A DNA stretch of 64,000 nucleotides from JACNJU01 sp964490815 (GCA_964490815.1 CAZBEC010000007.1:124001-188000); one strand, 5' to 3'. Counted from the first letter of the stretch, positions 1 to 8,574 are shown. Notes: a model not told the origin generated them from the sequence alone. Translations and numbers: made by a program.

Positions 1-151
1 CGTCTTCGTCCACTTTGATCTGAAGTTTCATCACATCACCGCAAGCCGGTGCGCCCACCAATCCAGTACCGACCCCATCGTCATCCTTATCCAGGGTCCC
101 AACATTGCGGGGGTTTTCGTAGTGATCTAGCAGCTTGTCGCTATAAGCCAT
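1..151 (-). CDS. iscU: Fe-S cluster assembly scaffold IscU (N-terminal part, runs off the window)
   Basis: This is the scaffold on which [2Fe-2S] clusters are built from sulfur delivered by IscS. About 50 codons are visible, beginning MAYSDKLLDHYENPRNVG, the IscU/NifU N-terminal signature. The first conserved cluster-ligand cysteine is in GAPACGDVMKLQI. The ATG at 149-151 is preceded by GGAG nine bases away. The gene lies 53 bp downstream of iscS on the same strand and is probably the fifth gene of the operon that starts with cysE. The rest of the gene, including the other two ligand cysteines and the LPPVK chaperone motif, is outside the window. Confidence 0.93.
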   Translation of the reverse strand, partial: MAYSDKLLDHYENPRNVGTLDKDDDGVGTGLVGAPACGDVMKLQIKVDED

Positions 152-204
152 AATATTAGTCTCCGTTAGCGAGGTCGGGAAATGTCCCGACAGTTAACCA
201 AAAA

Positions 205-1443
205 TCAGTGTTCCGCCCATTCAATGGACTTAATATCAATGCCCTCTTGCGCCATTTCCCAAAGCGGGCTCATTTCGCGTAGTCGGGTAACTTCAGTCGC
301 GATCTTGTCGACGGCATAATCCACCTCTTCTTCCGTCGTAAAACGCCCCAATCCGATTCTCAACGACGTGTGGGCCAATTCGTCTTCTACCCCCAAAGCA
401 CGTAGCACATAAGATGGCTCCAGCGAAGCCGAAGTACAGGCCGAACCGCTGGATACAGCCAAATCATTGACGCCCATCATCAGGCCTTCACCTTCCACGT
501 AAGCAAAGCTGAGATTCAGGTTTCCAGGAATGCGCTGCTCCAAGTCACCATTTAGGTAAACTTCGCTGAGGCGCTCGTTGATGCCGCTATATAGGCGCTC
601 GCGCAGCATCTTGAGACGTTCGGCTTCGGCGCTCATTTCCTTCTGAGCCAAGGCGCAAGCTTCGCCAATTCCAACGCACAAGGGAGTCGGCAGCGTTCCC
701 GAACGCATGCCGCGTTCCTGACCGCCGCCGTTGATCATGGCAACTATCCGAACCCTTGGCCGGCGACGCACATAAAGGACGCCAATACCCATGGGGCCAT
801 AAAGTTTGTGGCCGGAAATGCTCATCAGATCGATATTCATCTCATCCACATCAAGAGGGATTTTACCGGCCGCTTGCGCCGCGTCTGTATGGAAGAAAAC
901 GCCTTTCTCACGGCACATGGCTCCGATTTCCTTGATCGGTTGGATAACGCCGATCTCGTTATTTACAGCCATAATGGAAACCATCAGGGTGTTTTCGGTA
1001 ATCGCCGCCGCCAGGTCGTCAAGACTAATCAAACCATTCTGCTGAACGTGCAGGTAGGTGATGTCAAATCCTTCCTGCTCGAGATGGCGACAGGTATCGA
1101 GCACACATTTGTGCTCGGTAACACAGGTGATGATGTGATTTTTCCGGTCCTTGTAAAAATTTCCAACACCCTTCAGTGCCAGGTTGTTGGATTCAGTCGC
1201 ACCCGAGGTAAAAATTATTTCCTTCGGCGTCGCACCGATCAATGATGCGACCTGGGCTCGGGCTTCCTCAACGGCATCTTCCGCATCCCAACCATAATGA
1301 TGGGTGCGGGAATGGGGGTTACCATAACGATCGGAAAAGAACGGCAACATTTTCTCTACCACCCGTGGGTCGGTTGGCGTCGTCGCCTGGTAATCCAGGT
1401 AAAGTGGTGCATCTTTATTCCACTGGCCTTTTCTCGTACTCAT
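205..1443 (-). CDS. iscS: Cysteine desulfurase IscS
   Basis: A PLP-dependent desulfurase that takes sulfur from L-cysteine as an enzyme persulfide and passes it to IscU and to tRNA thiolation enzymes. The 412-residue protein has the class V aminotransferase fold. It carries the PLP lysine in SISGHKLYGPMG and the mobile catalytic cysteine in SSGSACTSASLEPSYVL, the long-loop form typical of IscS rather than SufS. An in-frame TTG ten codons upstream exists. I chose the ATG at 1443 because the protein then starts MSTRKGQWN, close to the normal IscS N-terminus. Neighbours are a second desulfurase upstream and iscU downstream, so this copy is the likely partner of IscU. Confidence 0.95.
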   Translation of the reverse strand: MSTRKGQWNKDAPLYLDYQATTPTDPRVVEKMLPFFSDRYGNPHSRTHHYGWDAEDAVEEARAQVASLIGATPKEIIFTSGATESNNLALKGVGNFYKDRKNHIITCVTEHKCVLDTCRHLEQEGFDITYLHVQQNGLISLDDLAAAITENTLMVSIMAVNNEIGVIQPIKEIGAMCREKGVFFHTDAAQAAGKIPLDVDEMNIDLMSISGHKLYGPMGIGVLYVRRRPRVRIVAMINGGGQERGMRSGTLPTPLCVGIGEACALAQKEMSAEAERLKMLRERLYSGINERLSEVYLNGDLEQRIPGNLNLSFAYVEGEGLMMGVNDLAVSSGSACTSASLEPSYVLRALGVEDELAHTSLRIGLGRFTTEEEVDYAVDKIATEVTRLREMSPLWEMAQEGIDIKSIEWAEH

Positions 1444-1511
1444 TATTTTGTCTTTTCCTAATTCAAATTCCAAATTTTGAAACGCTTAGATAGTGATCTC
1501 ACAAGAGCATC

Positions 1512-2636
1512 TCAAGCCGCCGGTGAAGTTATTTCATCCTTTAAACGGCGAACATACAATTCCCGCCAGGCAGCCAGAAACGCTTCTACGTCTTCAATTG
1601 TGGTGGGCCATCCAAGCGATACCCTAACCGCTGTCCCGGCGATATCATCCGAGACCTGCATCGCCTTCAATACTCCTGAGGCTTTCGCCTTCCCTGAGGA
1701 ACAGGCGGAACCCGCACTAACGCCAACGCCTGCCAAATCGAAGGCCATGACTTGCGTCTGGCTGTCTGTGCCCGGCATTGTCAGGCAAGCCGTATTTGGC
1801 AACCTTTCGACTTTTAAGCCAAAGATCGTTGCTTGTGGTTCAATATTCTTGACACCCTGCTCGATAGAGTCGCGCAAATTAGCTAATCGCGAAAAATCCT
1901 GGAGGCCCTCAAGGGCCGCCACTGCCGCTGCCCCGAAGCCCGCGATACCGGCAAGATTCTCCGTACCGACTCTATAGCCACGTTCTTGCCCGCCACCGAA
2001 CAACTGTCCTTTCAGATCGACAGCCATGCCGGGAATGACCAAGGCTCCTACGCCAGCCGGACCGCCAATTTTATGGGCGGAAAGGCTCATCATATCGATC
2101 CCTAACTCGGCGACGTCGACGGGAATTTTTCCCGCCGCCTGGATCGCATCGCAATGAACAAGGGCGCCATGACGGTGAGCTATGGCGACGACATCGGCAA
2201 TCGGTTCGATGACGCCAGTTTCATTATTCGCCAGCATGACGGAAACCAGGGCCGGTTTTGAGTCGGCCATCAGTTGCTGGTTCAGGCGGTCCAAATCGAC
2301 AATACCATTCTCGTCGACAGAAAGAGTTTCTCCGTCACAGTTTAGAACCGATGGGTGTTCAACGGCAGAAACGATCAGTCGCTCACGCCCCGAACCTGTG
2401 AGAGCCAGATTATTGGCTTCGGTTCCACCACTGGTGAAAATCACATCTAATGCAGAGGCGTTAACAAGAGCCGCGACATCGGAGCGCGCCTGCTCCATTA
2501 TTTTACGCGCTTCACGCCCGGGCCCATGCTGGGATGAAGGATTCCCGACACGACCCAAAACGGACGTCATCGCCAGAACCGCTTCGGGCCTGGGCGTCGT
2601 CGTCGCGTTATGATCCATGTAGGCGTAGTCGCTCAT
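1512..2636 (-). CDS. Second cysteine desulfurase (NifS/IscS-like, class V aminotransferase)
   Basis: A 374-residue PLP enzyme of the cysteine desulfurase family, clearly diverged from the IscS next to it. PLP lysine is in SLSAHKIGGPAGVGAL and the sulfur-carrying cysteine in SAGSACSSGKAKASG. The start is MSDYAYMDHNATTTPRP, where DHNATTT is the family signature. It sits between iscR and iscS in the same operon. Many alphaproteobacteria keep such a second, shorter desulfurase beside isc or suf genes. Whether it feeds IscU, the Suf scaffold or another acceptor cannot be told from sequence. No nif genes are visible, so I do not call it nifS. Confidence 0.88.
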   Translation of the reverse strand: MSDYAYMDHNATTTPRPEAVLAMTSVLGRVGNPSSQHGPGREARKIMEQARSDVAALVNASALDVIFTSGGTEANNLALTGSGRERLIVSAVEHPSVLNCDGETLSVDENGIVDLDRLNQQLMADSKPALVSVMLANNETGVIEPIADVVAIAHRHGALVHCDAIQAAGKIPVDVAELGIDMMSLSAHKIGGPAGVGALVIPGMAVDLKGQLFGGGQERGYRVGTENLAGIAGFGAAAVAALEGLQDFSRLANLRDSIEQGVKNIEPQATIFGLKVERLPNTACLTMPGTDSQTQVMAFDLAGVGVSAGSACSSGKAKASGVLKAMQVSDDIAGTAVRVSLGWPTTIEDVEAFLAAWRELYVRRLKDEITSPAA

Positions 2637-2684
2637 GTCCTGCCTTAATTTCCGGGGATGAAAAAAATGCGACTCAAATTAGGC

Positions 2685-3170
2685 TTATTGAGCCGCAGCG
2701 ATGGTTGCATCTTCGCTTTCGCGATCGGCCATCTGCAGACCGCTGGTCCCCAGAATCCGGCGCTCGCAGACATCGGCCAGGGAAATAGAATTCAGATACA
2801 AATTGATCTGATTGGTCAGTTCCTGCCACAGATCGTGCGTAATGCACCGGCTTTTGTCGTCGTGACATCCTTCAGCCGAGCCGCTGGCACAACGCGTAGC
2901 CGATAATGGCTCGTCAACAGCAGTAATAATATCCGACACCCTTAGGTCTTCGTAGGAACGGGCAAGCAGATAACCACCGCCTGGACCGCGTACACTTTTA
3001 ACCAGTCCCTTGCGACGGAGCTTTCCGAAAAGTTGCTCCAAATAGGAAAGCGATATTTCCTGGCGTTCTGCGATATCGGCCAGAGATACCGGCCGGCCTT
3101 TCTCTGCGGAGCAATTCGCCAGATCGACCATGGCCATCACCGCATAACGTCCTTTAGTACTTAGTCTCAC
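2685..3170 (-). CDS. iscR: Rrf2-family transcriptional regulator IscR
   Basis: A [2Fe-2S]-sensing repressor of isc genes. The N-terminus is a winged helix (RLSTKGRYAVMAMVDLA, then the recognition segment EISLSYLEQLFGKLRRKGLV). Three cluster cysteines follow in RCASGSAEGCHDDKSRC, then an ITH with the likely histidine ligand. Spacing is C-x7-C-x6-C, slightly longer than the C-x5-C-x5-C of E. coli IscR. I placed the start at the GTG at 3170 because AAGGAG lies seven bases before it and the protein then begins MRLSTKGRYAV, the family N-terminus. It follows cysE by 28 bp. Two IscR-like operators upstream of cysE suggest autoregulation. Confidence 0.93.
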   Translation of the reverse strand: MRLSTKGRYAVMAMVDLANCSAEKGRPVSLADIAERQEISLSYLEQLFGKLRRKGLVKSVRGPGGGYLLARSYEDLRVSDIITAVDEPLSATRCASGSAEGCHDDKSRCITHDLWQELTNQINLYLNSISLADVCERRILGTSGLQMADRESEDATIAAAQ

Positions 3171-3198
3171 GTCATCTCTCCTTGAAAACACTTAGCTA

Positions 3199-3972
3199 TC
3201 ATGACTTCCCGCCGGAAGCCGCAATTGCCTTTTTTTTGCCATCCTCATCTTCAGTCTTCGTTTCGACGATTTGATCGCTGCCTATTTCCCCTTCAAGGCG
3301 GCTTTCCAAATCTTCCACATGTTTCATCAGGCCAGTGACCTGATGGCGCAAATCTTCGATTGTGCGCAGAACCGGATCGGGAACACCCTCAACCGGCTCA
3401 CCATAGGCGACAAATTCCTTCGCCTTTTTCTTGTCGCGCGGCATCACTACTCGAGCCGGGATACCAACCGCCGTGACACCGGGCGGGATATCCTTGTGAA
3501 CAACCGCATTTGCACCAACGCGGGCACTTTCACCAATCGTTATCGGGCCTAGAACCTGAGCCCCGGAACCGATAATAACGTCATTGGCCAGGGTCGGATG
3601 ACGCTTTTGGTTTACTTGCATATGGGAATCCACAGACGGCGATACACCCCCTAATGTGACACCTTGATAAAGGGTAACGTCGTCACCGATGATTGAGGTT
3701 TCGCCAATGACAATTCCGCTGCCATGGTCAATTACGAACCGGCGGCCAATTTCAGCGCCGGGATGAATTTCAATCAGCGTCAATAGCTTGCCTATAGAAG
3801 AAATAAAGCGCCCCAACAGCCGCCAATTGTGCCGCCAAAGCCAATTTGAAAGCCGATAAAACAGCAAAGCATGAAATCCTGGATAGCAGAGAACAATCTC
3901 AAAGCGGGACTGAGCCGCGGGATCGCGAGCTAAAAATGCATCAGTATCTTCTTTAAACCTCTTGAAAATCAT
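3199..3972 (-). CDS. cysE: Serine O-acetyltransferase
   Basis: It makes O-acetyl-L-serine from serine and acetyl-CoA, the committed step of cysteine synthesis. As first gene of an isc operon it links cysteine supply to cluster assembly. The 257-residue protein has a short N-terminal helical part and a left-handed beta-helix of hexapeptide repeats. Family motifs include HPGAEIGRRFVIDHGSGIVI, GVTLGG and KRHPTL. The C-terminus is a long charged tail (VTGLMKHVEDLESRLEGEIG, then a lysine-rich end), probably a coiled coil. I chose the ATG at 3972 (MIFKRFKEDTDAFLARDPAA). A TTG at 4044 lies just 20 bp from the predicted transcription start and would add 24 residues unlike the family. Confidence 0.9.
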   Translation of the reverse strand: MIFKRFKEDTDAFLARDPAAQSRFEIVLCYPGFHALLFYRLSNWLWRHNWRLLGRFISSIGKLLTLIEIHPGAEIGRRFVIDHGSGIVIGETSIIGDDVTLYQGVTLGGVSPSVDSHMQVNQKRHPTLANDVIIGSGAQVLGPITIGESARVGANAVVHKDIPPGVTAVGIPARVVMPRDKKKAKEFVAYGEPVEGVPDPVLRTIEDLRHQVTGLMKHVEDLESRLEGEIGSDQIVETKTEDEDGKKKAIAASGGKS

Positions 3973-4070
3973 CCGTTTTTCTTTATATCTGTGGCAGCGG
4001 GTCAGCCTGCCGGTGTTGCGCAAAAGTACGCCCAAGGCGTCCAAGCGAATAACCCTCGGTACATAACAGG

Positions 4071-4103
4071 AATATAATATGCCCGACTTCTACGGTCAAG
4101 TAT
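4071..4103 (-). promoter_or_regulatory. Promoter of the cysE-iscR-isc operon overlapped by an IscR type-1 operator
   Basis: On the minus strand there is a -35 TTGACC (4094-4099), exactly 17 bases, then a -10 TATATT (4071-4076), directing transcription into cysE. The -35 lies inside a 25-bp imperfect palindrome at 4079-4103. Read on the minus strand, its left half is ATACTTGAC and its right half AGTCGGGCAT. From memory of the E. coli IscR type-1 consensus (ATASYYGAC...GTCRRSTAT), about 21 of 25 positions agree. An IscR dimer bound here would block the -35, which fits autorepression by holo-IscR. No binding data; assignment rests on the motif and on iscR being in the operon. Confidence 0.75.
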
Positions 4104-4133
4104 TAGCCGGTAGTTATATGCGTTTCAATGTCT

Positions 4134-4163
4134 TAATACCCCTGACAATATACTCGGGTATTA
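4134..4163. promoter_or_regulatory. Second palindromic, IscR-like element between cysE and the divergent hydrolase
   Basis: Perfect 8-bp inverted repeat: TAATACCC at 4134-4141 and GGGTATTA at 4156-4163. The right half, read on the opposite strand, is ATACCCGAGT, a good IscR type-1 half-site. The left half, ATACCCCTGAC, has one extra base. It lies about 30 bp further from cysE than the promoter-overlapping operator, and about 45 bp before the hydrolase ATG, so it could act on either gene. Confidence 0.5.
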
Positions 4164-4208
4164 CGGCAAATCACCCTCTCAACAACCACCAGAATCAGTC
4201 AGGAAGCC

Positions 4209-4859
4209 ATGCCTGAAGTCATTTTTAACGGCCCTGAAGGCCGTCTCGAAGGTCGTTACCAGCATTCAAAAAAGGCCAATGGGCCGATCGCGCTGGTCCT
4301 TCACCCCCACCCCTTGCACGGTGGCACCATGAATAACAAGGTGACCTACGCACTTTATCAAACCTTTATCAAACGTGGATTCTCTGTACTTCGTTTCAAT
4401 TTTCGCGGAGTTGGCAGGTCTCAAGGACAATTCGATAGCGGAATCGGTGAAATGAGCGACGCCGCTGCTGCGCTCGATTGGATGCAGACCCATAATCCAA
4501 ATGCCTCGACCTGTTGGATCGGTGGCTTTTCGTTCGGTGCCTGGATCGCCATGCAATTGATGATGCGCCGCCCCGAAATTGGTGGATTTATTTCAATCGC
4601 CCCCCCTGCGGACGCCTACGACTTTACTTTCCTGGCGCCCTGCCCGGCTTCGGGACAGATTATTCACGGCGACAAAGACGAGGTCGTACCCAAGGATTCC
4701 GTCGATAAACTGGCGCAAAAACTTTCAAGCCAGAAGAATATCGTCATTGATTACGACGTCATTCCGGGCGCTGATCATTTTTTCTCGAAAGATATGGACA
4801 CGCTGAATGAACTCGTCGGCAATTATCTGGACAAATCATTTTCGGATAAAGCCGCTTAA
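4209..4859 (+). CDS. Alpha/beta hydrolase
   Basis: A 216-residue serine hydrolase of the small COG2945-like group. The oxyanion region HPHPLHGGTMNNKV is followed by the strand/turn RFNFRGVGRSQG. The nucleophile elbow GFSFGAW carries the catalytic serine. A late aspartate (HGDKDEVVP) and a histidine (GADHFF) complete the triad. No signal peptide, so it is cytoplasmic. Substrate unknown. The ATG at 4209 follows AGGA by five bases. It is divergent from the isc operon, and in related bacteria a hydrolase of this kind often sits there, but I see no mechanistic link. A strong terminator follows. Confidence 0.82.
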   Translation: MPEVIFNGPEGRLEGRYQHSKKANGPIALVLHPHPLHGGTMNNKVTYALYQTFIKRGFSVLRFNFRGVGRSQGQFDSGIGEMSDAAAALDWMQTHNPNASTCWIGGFSFGAWIAMQLMMRRPEIGGFISIAPPADAYDFTFLAPCPASGQIIHGDKDEVVPKDSVDKLAQKLSSQKNIVIDYDVIPGADHFFSKDMDTLNELVGNYLDKSFSDKAA

Positions 4860-4885
4860 GCGGCAGCGACATTTCAAATTTAACG

Positions 4886-4916
4886 GGGCGCCGCATGATA
4901 GCGGCGCCCTTGTTGT
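4886..4916 (+). terminator. Rho-independent terminator after the alpha/beta hydrolase
   Basis: Perfect 9-bp stem GGGCGCCGC (4886-4894) and GCGGCGCCC (4901-4909) with a six-base loop, followed by TTGTTGT. It lies 26 bp after the hydrolase stop codon. On the other side is the 3' end of the convergent MBL-fold pseudogene, so the stem may work both ways, although the T-rich tail is on the plus strand. Confidence 0.8.
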
Positions 4917-4956
4917 ATCAGCCCGTTCTGGCGCCGGGTCATTTTTTCTAAAGACG

Positions 4957-5820
4957 TCAAAGCAGCGAATACTGAAAATCGAACTCTCGCTCGGGGTGAG
5001 ACACCACCCGGCCTACCGAAGGCGAAGGAAAATGAGCGGTCAAAATTAGGCAGGCGCTGTCACAATGACTTTCCAGGGTGTGTCGACGGGTCTTGGCGGA
5101 AAGCACTTTATCGTGGTCGAATTTGGGGCTCCATTCCGGGTAAACCAATTGGATTGGGCTGTGGATCATATCTCCGATCATTAACGCGTTTTGTCCCTGG
5201 GAAGAGATATTTACCCCCACGTGTCCCGCCGTATGACCGGCCAATGGGGTTAGCCAAACTTCGTCGTCAAGGGCGTAGTCCGTGTCGACCAAAACTGCTT
5301 GCCCTGCTTCCATAATGGGCAAAACGCTTTCAGTAAAGACGGCGGAACCTCCCGCTTCGCTGGCGGCGTATTCTTCTTTGGCCAGAATGTATTTGGCGTT
5401 GGGAAAAGTTGGAACCCAGCGCCCATCCAGCAGCCGCGTATTCCAGCCGCAGTGATCCACGTGCAAATGGGTGCAAAATACGTAATCGATATCCTATGGC
5501 CCAACCCCGGTTGCGATCAGCTTTTGCAGCCAGGACTCGTTACGAAGGTCTTTCCATGCCGGGACGCCATCGTATGACTTGCGGCACCCGATGCAGGTAT
5601 CAATCAGAATATTGTGATGGCGGGTGCGCACCAGATAAGACTGCACCGGAAGGATCAATTTACCCGTTTCCGGGTCGAGCGACTTTGGCTCAAGCCAATG
5701 ACGATGTTGTTCAACCGCTTCAGTTACGGATTCACCAAATAATTCCTGGGGTGGAAGAAAAGGTGCCTCCAATTCGAGAATACGGCTAATGGTGATATTT
5801 CCTAATTGCTGAATATTCAT
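4957..5820 (-). pseudogene. MBL-fold metallo-hydrolase interrupted by an in-frame amber codon
   Basis: The reading frame is intact over 864 bases except for one TAG at 5494-5496. The first part (108 codons, MNIQQLGNITISRILELEAP) ends GVGP. The same frame then continues DIDYVFCTHLHVDHCGWN, which holds the zinc-binding HxHxDH motif, and carries on to SLL at 4957. Later ligands are visible (LAGHTAGHVGV; the aspartate in LMIGDMIHSP). In relatives the interrupted position is commonly glutamate before a DIDYV-like strand, so GAG to TAG is a plausible single change (from memory). Without readthrough the product lacks all metal ligands. It could be a recent null mutation, an assembly error, or a suppressed codon. 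TAG also serves as the ordinary stop of several genes here. Confidence 0.85.
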
Positions 5821-5890
5821 GTTTCGAACTCACCAATTCCTAATTCGGAAACTTTAAGTTGGTAGCGGCCCTTCCCTTTGCTAGTCCAAT

Positions 5891-6997
5891 CTAGGTCTTA
5901 TAGTGGACGCCGCCGCTTGAAGGTCGTGGCACCCCTGTTGTTTTCGGAAGGCTCAAGGGTAACCCGTAAAATGACCGAATGGCTAGAAAGCCGAAGGCTT
6001 GCGCCTCGAGCATATCGCCATCGCACCCAATTGACTCGATGGGGTCAATCGGCGCATCCAATTGACCACTCAGCATTTGCATGAGTTTCTTGTTATGACG
6101 GCCACCGCCGGTAACAAGCCATCGCTTTGGTGGTTCCCGCATGTGCTCGAGCGCCTTGCAAACAGCCTGAACGCTAAAAGCAGTCAACGTCGCTGCGCCG
6201 TCCGCAGGTGACAATCCTGAAACAATTTCCATGGCCTTCGGAAAATCGTCACGGTCCAGGGATTTCGGAGGACTGCCATTAAAGTAGTCGTTATCGAGTA
6301 GTCTCTCCAATCGTTCTTCATCGACGACACCTTGGCATGCAACCTTGCCACCCTCATCCATAGGGAGACCGAGGCTGTCCCTAACCCAATCGTCGATCAG
6401 GGCGTTTCCAGGTCCAGTATCAAACGCCAGGATATTGGTCTCATCGGCGTTTTCCCCCCTGCCAATCCAGGTGACATTCCCGACCCCCCCAAGGTTGAGA
6501 ACAGCCAATGGTTTGGGTAAATCTCTGGATACGGCGAAATGATAGAGCGGGGCAAAAGGCGCGCCCTCGCCGCCTTGGGCGACATCGTTGGAGCGGAAAT
6601 CACCTACGACATCAATTCCGGTTTCTTTGGCCAACAAAGCTGGATCGCCGATTTGCACCGTCAAGCGATCCTGGGGCCGGTGCAAGGTTGTATGTCCGTG
6701 AAATCCAATGAGGTCAATGTCATCTGCCTTGAGATCATTTTCACTGAGGAGACTCTTGACCAACCTTGCGTGACGCCCTGTCAACTCCCGGGCCACATCG
6801 GCGACGCCATCCGTGTCGGAAGCCTTGCCAAGGCAACTTCGTAATCTTTCGCGGAAGGCCTCTTCATAGGGATAGCTTGTTGACGGACCGGTCTCCAACA
6901 GACGTTCGCCATCACTAATGATTATCGCCGCGTCAATCCCATCTATAGACGTCCCACTCATCAATCCAAGAGCCGTCAAAGGTTGATGATCCGCCAT
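5891..6997 (-). CDS. anmK: Anhydro-N-acetylmuramic acid kinase
   Basis: It phosphorylates and opens 1,6-anhydro-MurNAc to MurNAc-6-phosphate during recycling of peptidoglycan turnover products, in the cytoplasm. The 368-residue protein begins with the signature GLMSGTSIDGIDAAI. It carries the ATPase-fold motifs IGFHGHTTLHRPQ, GDFRSNDVAQGGEGAPFAP, LNLGGVGNVTWI, FDTGPGNALIDDW and VTGGGRHNKKLM. Length fits the family. It is divergent from tyrS with about 100 bp between the starts, an arrangement common in alphaproteobacteria. It ends with TAG, which shows amber used as a normal stop. Confidence 0.95.
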   Translation of the reverse strand: MADHQPLTALGLMSGTSIDGIDAAIIISDGERLLETGPSTSYPYEEAFRERLRSCLGKASDTDGVADVARELTGRHARLVKSLLSENDLKADDIDLIGFHGHTTLHRPQDRLTVQIGDPALLAKETGIDVVGDFRSNDVAQGGEGAPFAPLYHFAVSRDLPKPLAVLNLGGVGNVTWIGRGENADETNILAFDTGPGNALIDDWVRDSLGLPMDEGGKVACQGVVDEERLERLLDNDYFNGSPPKSLDRDDFPKAMEIVSGLSPADGAATLTAFSVQAVCKALEHMREPPKRWLVTGGGRHNKKLMQMLSGQLDAPIDPIESIGCDGDMLEAQAFGFLAIRSFYGLPLSLPKTTGVPRPSSGGVHYKT

Positions 6998-7098
6998 TTT
7001 CCCCTATCCTGTCGCAATCCTCGCCGCGGCCATTGTATGGAAGGCCGGGAGTGTGTTAATACCCCGTCTTTCCTTCAGGTTAGAGAACGATTGAAACA

Positions 7099-8355
7099 AT
7101 GGCTAGTCATCGCTCAGAATTTATCCGGAACGTAATCGAACGCGGTTACATGCACCAGTGCACCGATCTGGATGCGCTGGATGAACTGGCAGCCCAGGGA
7201 ATAGTCTCGGCATATATCGGTTTCGATTGTACTGCGCCAAGTTTGCATGCCGGCAGCTTGGTGCAAATAATGATGCTGCGCCTGATGCAGCGCACCGGAC
7301 ATAAACCCATCGTCCTGATGGGGGGTGGAACCACTAAGGTCGGCGATCCCTCGGGCAAGGACGAAAGCCGTCAACTTCTGGATGACGACGCTATCGCCGC
7401 CAACATGGCGGGAATTAAGAATGTCTTTTCCAAGTTCCTGACATTTGGCGACGGTCCAACTGATGCCATCATGGTCAACAACGATGATTGGCTGAAGGAT
7501 ATTCAATATGTTGATTTTTTGCGCGATTACGGCCGTCATTTCTCGGTCAACCGCATGCTCGGTTTCGACTCGGTGAAGATCAGGCTGGAGCGCGAACACA
7601 ACCTTAGCTTCCTGGAATTCAATTACATGATCCTCCAGGCCTATGATTTCCTCGAACTCAACCGCCGCCATGACTGTGTGCTGCAAATGGGCGGTTCGGA
7701 CCAATGGGGCAACATCGTCAACGGCGTCGAATTGGGACGCCGGATCGATCAACGGGAAATGTTTGGCCTTACAACGCCACTTCTGACCACATCCTCAGGG
7801 GCGAAAATGGGCAAGACAGCGGCCGGCGCCGTTTGGCTCAATGCCGATATGCTCAGCCCGTATGACTATTGGCAATACTGGCGCAATACGGAAGACGCGG
7901 ACGTCGGAAAATTCCTGAGGCTGTTTACTGACTTGCCCTTGGACGAAATTGCCGAACTTGAAACCCGTCAGGGAACAGAACTGAACGACGTCAAAAAAAG
8001 GCTGGCCACGGAAGTAACCGCCTTGTGCCATGGCCAGGACGCGGCCCAGGAAGCCGCGGAAACAGCCCGTCGCACTTTCGAAGAAGGCGGCCTGGGCGAC
8101 GCCCTTCCGAGCGCAGATGTGCCAAGGCACGACTTGGAATCTGGGATTGCAGCATTCGAGCTTTTCAAATTGGCAGGTCTGGCTTCATCGAATGGCGAGG
8201 CACGACGCCTGATCAAGGGTGGCGGCGGCAAGCTAAACGATGCCAAGATAGGCGACGAAACCATGACCATTACCATGGACGACGTCAACGCAGAAGGCGT
8301 CATCAAGCTATCGGCCGGCAAAAAACGTCACGCGTTGGTTAACCCGATCGAGTAG
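7099..8355 (+). CDS. tyrS: Tyrosyl-tRNA synthetase
   Basis: Charges tRNA-Tyr with tyrosine. The 418-residue protein is a bacterial class I synthetase. The HIGH-like site is HAGS at residues 50-53 and the KMSKS-like site is KMGKT at 236-240. The tyrosine pocket is seen in YMILQAYDFLEL and QMGGSDQWGN. A C-terminal S4 RNA-binding domain contains SNGEARRLIKGGGGKLN. Length and order are normal. It ends with TAG. Confidence 0.97.
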   Translation: MASHRSEFIRNVIERGYMHQCTDLDALDELAAQGIVSAYIGFDCTAPSLHAGSLVQIMMLRLMQRTGHKPIVLMGGGTTKVGDPSGKDESRQLLDDDAIAANMAGIKNVFSKFLTFGDGPTDAIMVNNDDWLKDIQYVDFLRDYGRHFSVNRMLGFDSVKIRLEREHNLSFLEFNYMILQAYDFLELNRRHDCVLQMGGSDQWGNIVNGVELGRRIDQREMFGLTTPLLTTSSGAKMGKTAAGAVWLNADMLSPYDYWQYWRNTEDADVGKFLRLFTDLPLDEIAELETRQGTELNDVKKRLATEVTALCHGQDAAQEAAETARRTFEEGGLGDALPSADVPRHDLESGIAAFELFKLAGLASSNGEARRLIKGGGGKLNDAKIGDETMTITMDDVNAEGVIKLSAGKKRHALVNPIE

Positions 8356-8370
8356 ATAAATACGAATTCG

Positions 8371-8574
8371 CTAGAAATTCTTAAAAGCCTGTTTGAAGGC
8401 TTCTTTGTCTTCCGCTTGTTCAAAGTAAACAGCGATTTCTTTCTTGCCCATATTCGGGGCTATCGACTCGATAGACACATCCCAATCGCCGGCACATACA
8501 TTTTCCAGTAAATTTTCAATTTGTTCTACAGAATAGGATGTTTTGATTTTTACTCCGGTCGTCAAATCAGACAT
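8371..8574 (-). CDS. Small conserved-looking protein of unknown function (67 aa)
   Basis: I do not recognise a family. The product is 67 residues, acidic and soluble (MSDLTTGVKIKTSYSVEQIE at the start), with one cysteine and no signal or membrane segment. It ends in an alternating-charge helix (EQAEDKEAFKQAFKNF). AAAGG lies a few bases before the ATG, which supports real translation. It is convergent with tyrS (15 bp between stops) and about 130 bp downstream of the AsmA-like gene on the same strand. That gap holds no other convincing gene. Confidence 0.6.
   Translation of the reverse strand: MSDLTTGVKIKTSYSVEQIENLLENVCAGDWDVSIESIAPNMGKKEIAVYFEQAEDKEAFKQAFKNF

Noticed and set aside
1512..2636. 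nifS of a nitrogen-fixation cluster
   Set aside because: No nif genes or NifA/sigma-54 sites seen; the context is iscR-iscS-iscU.
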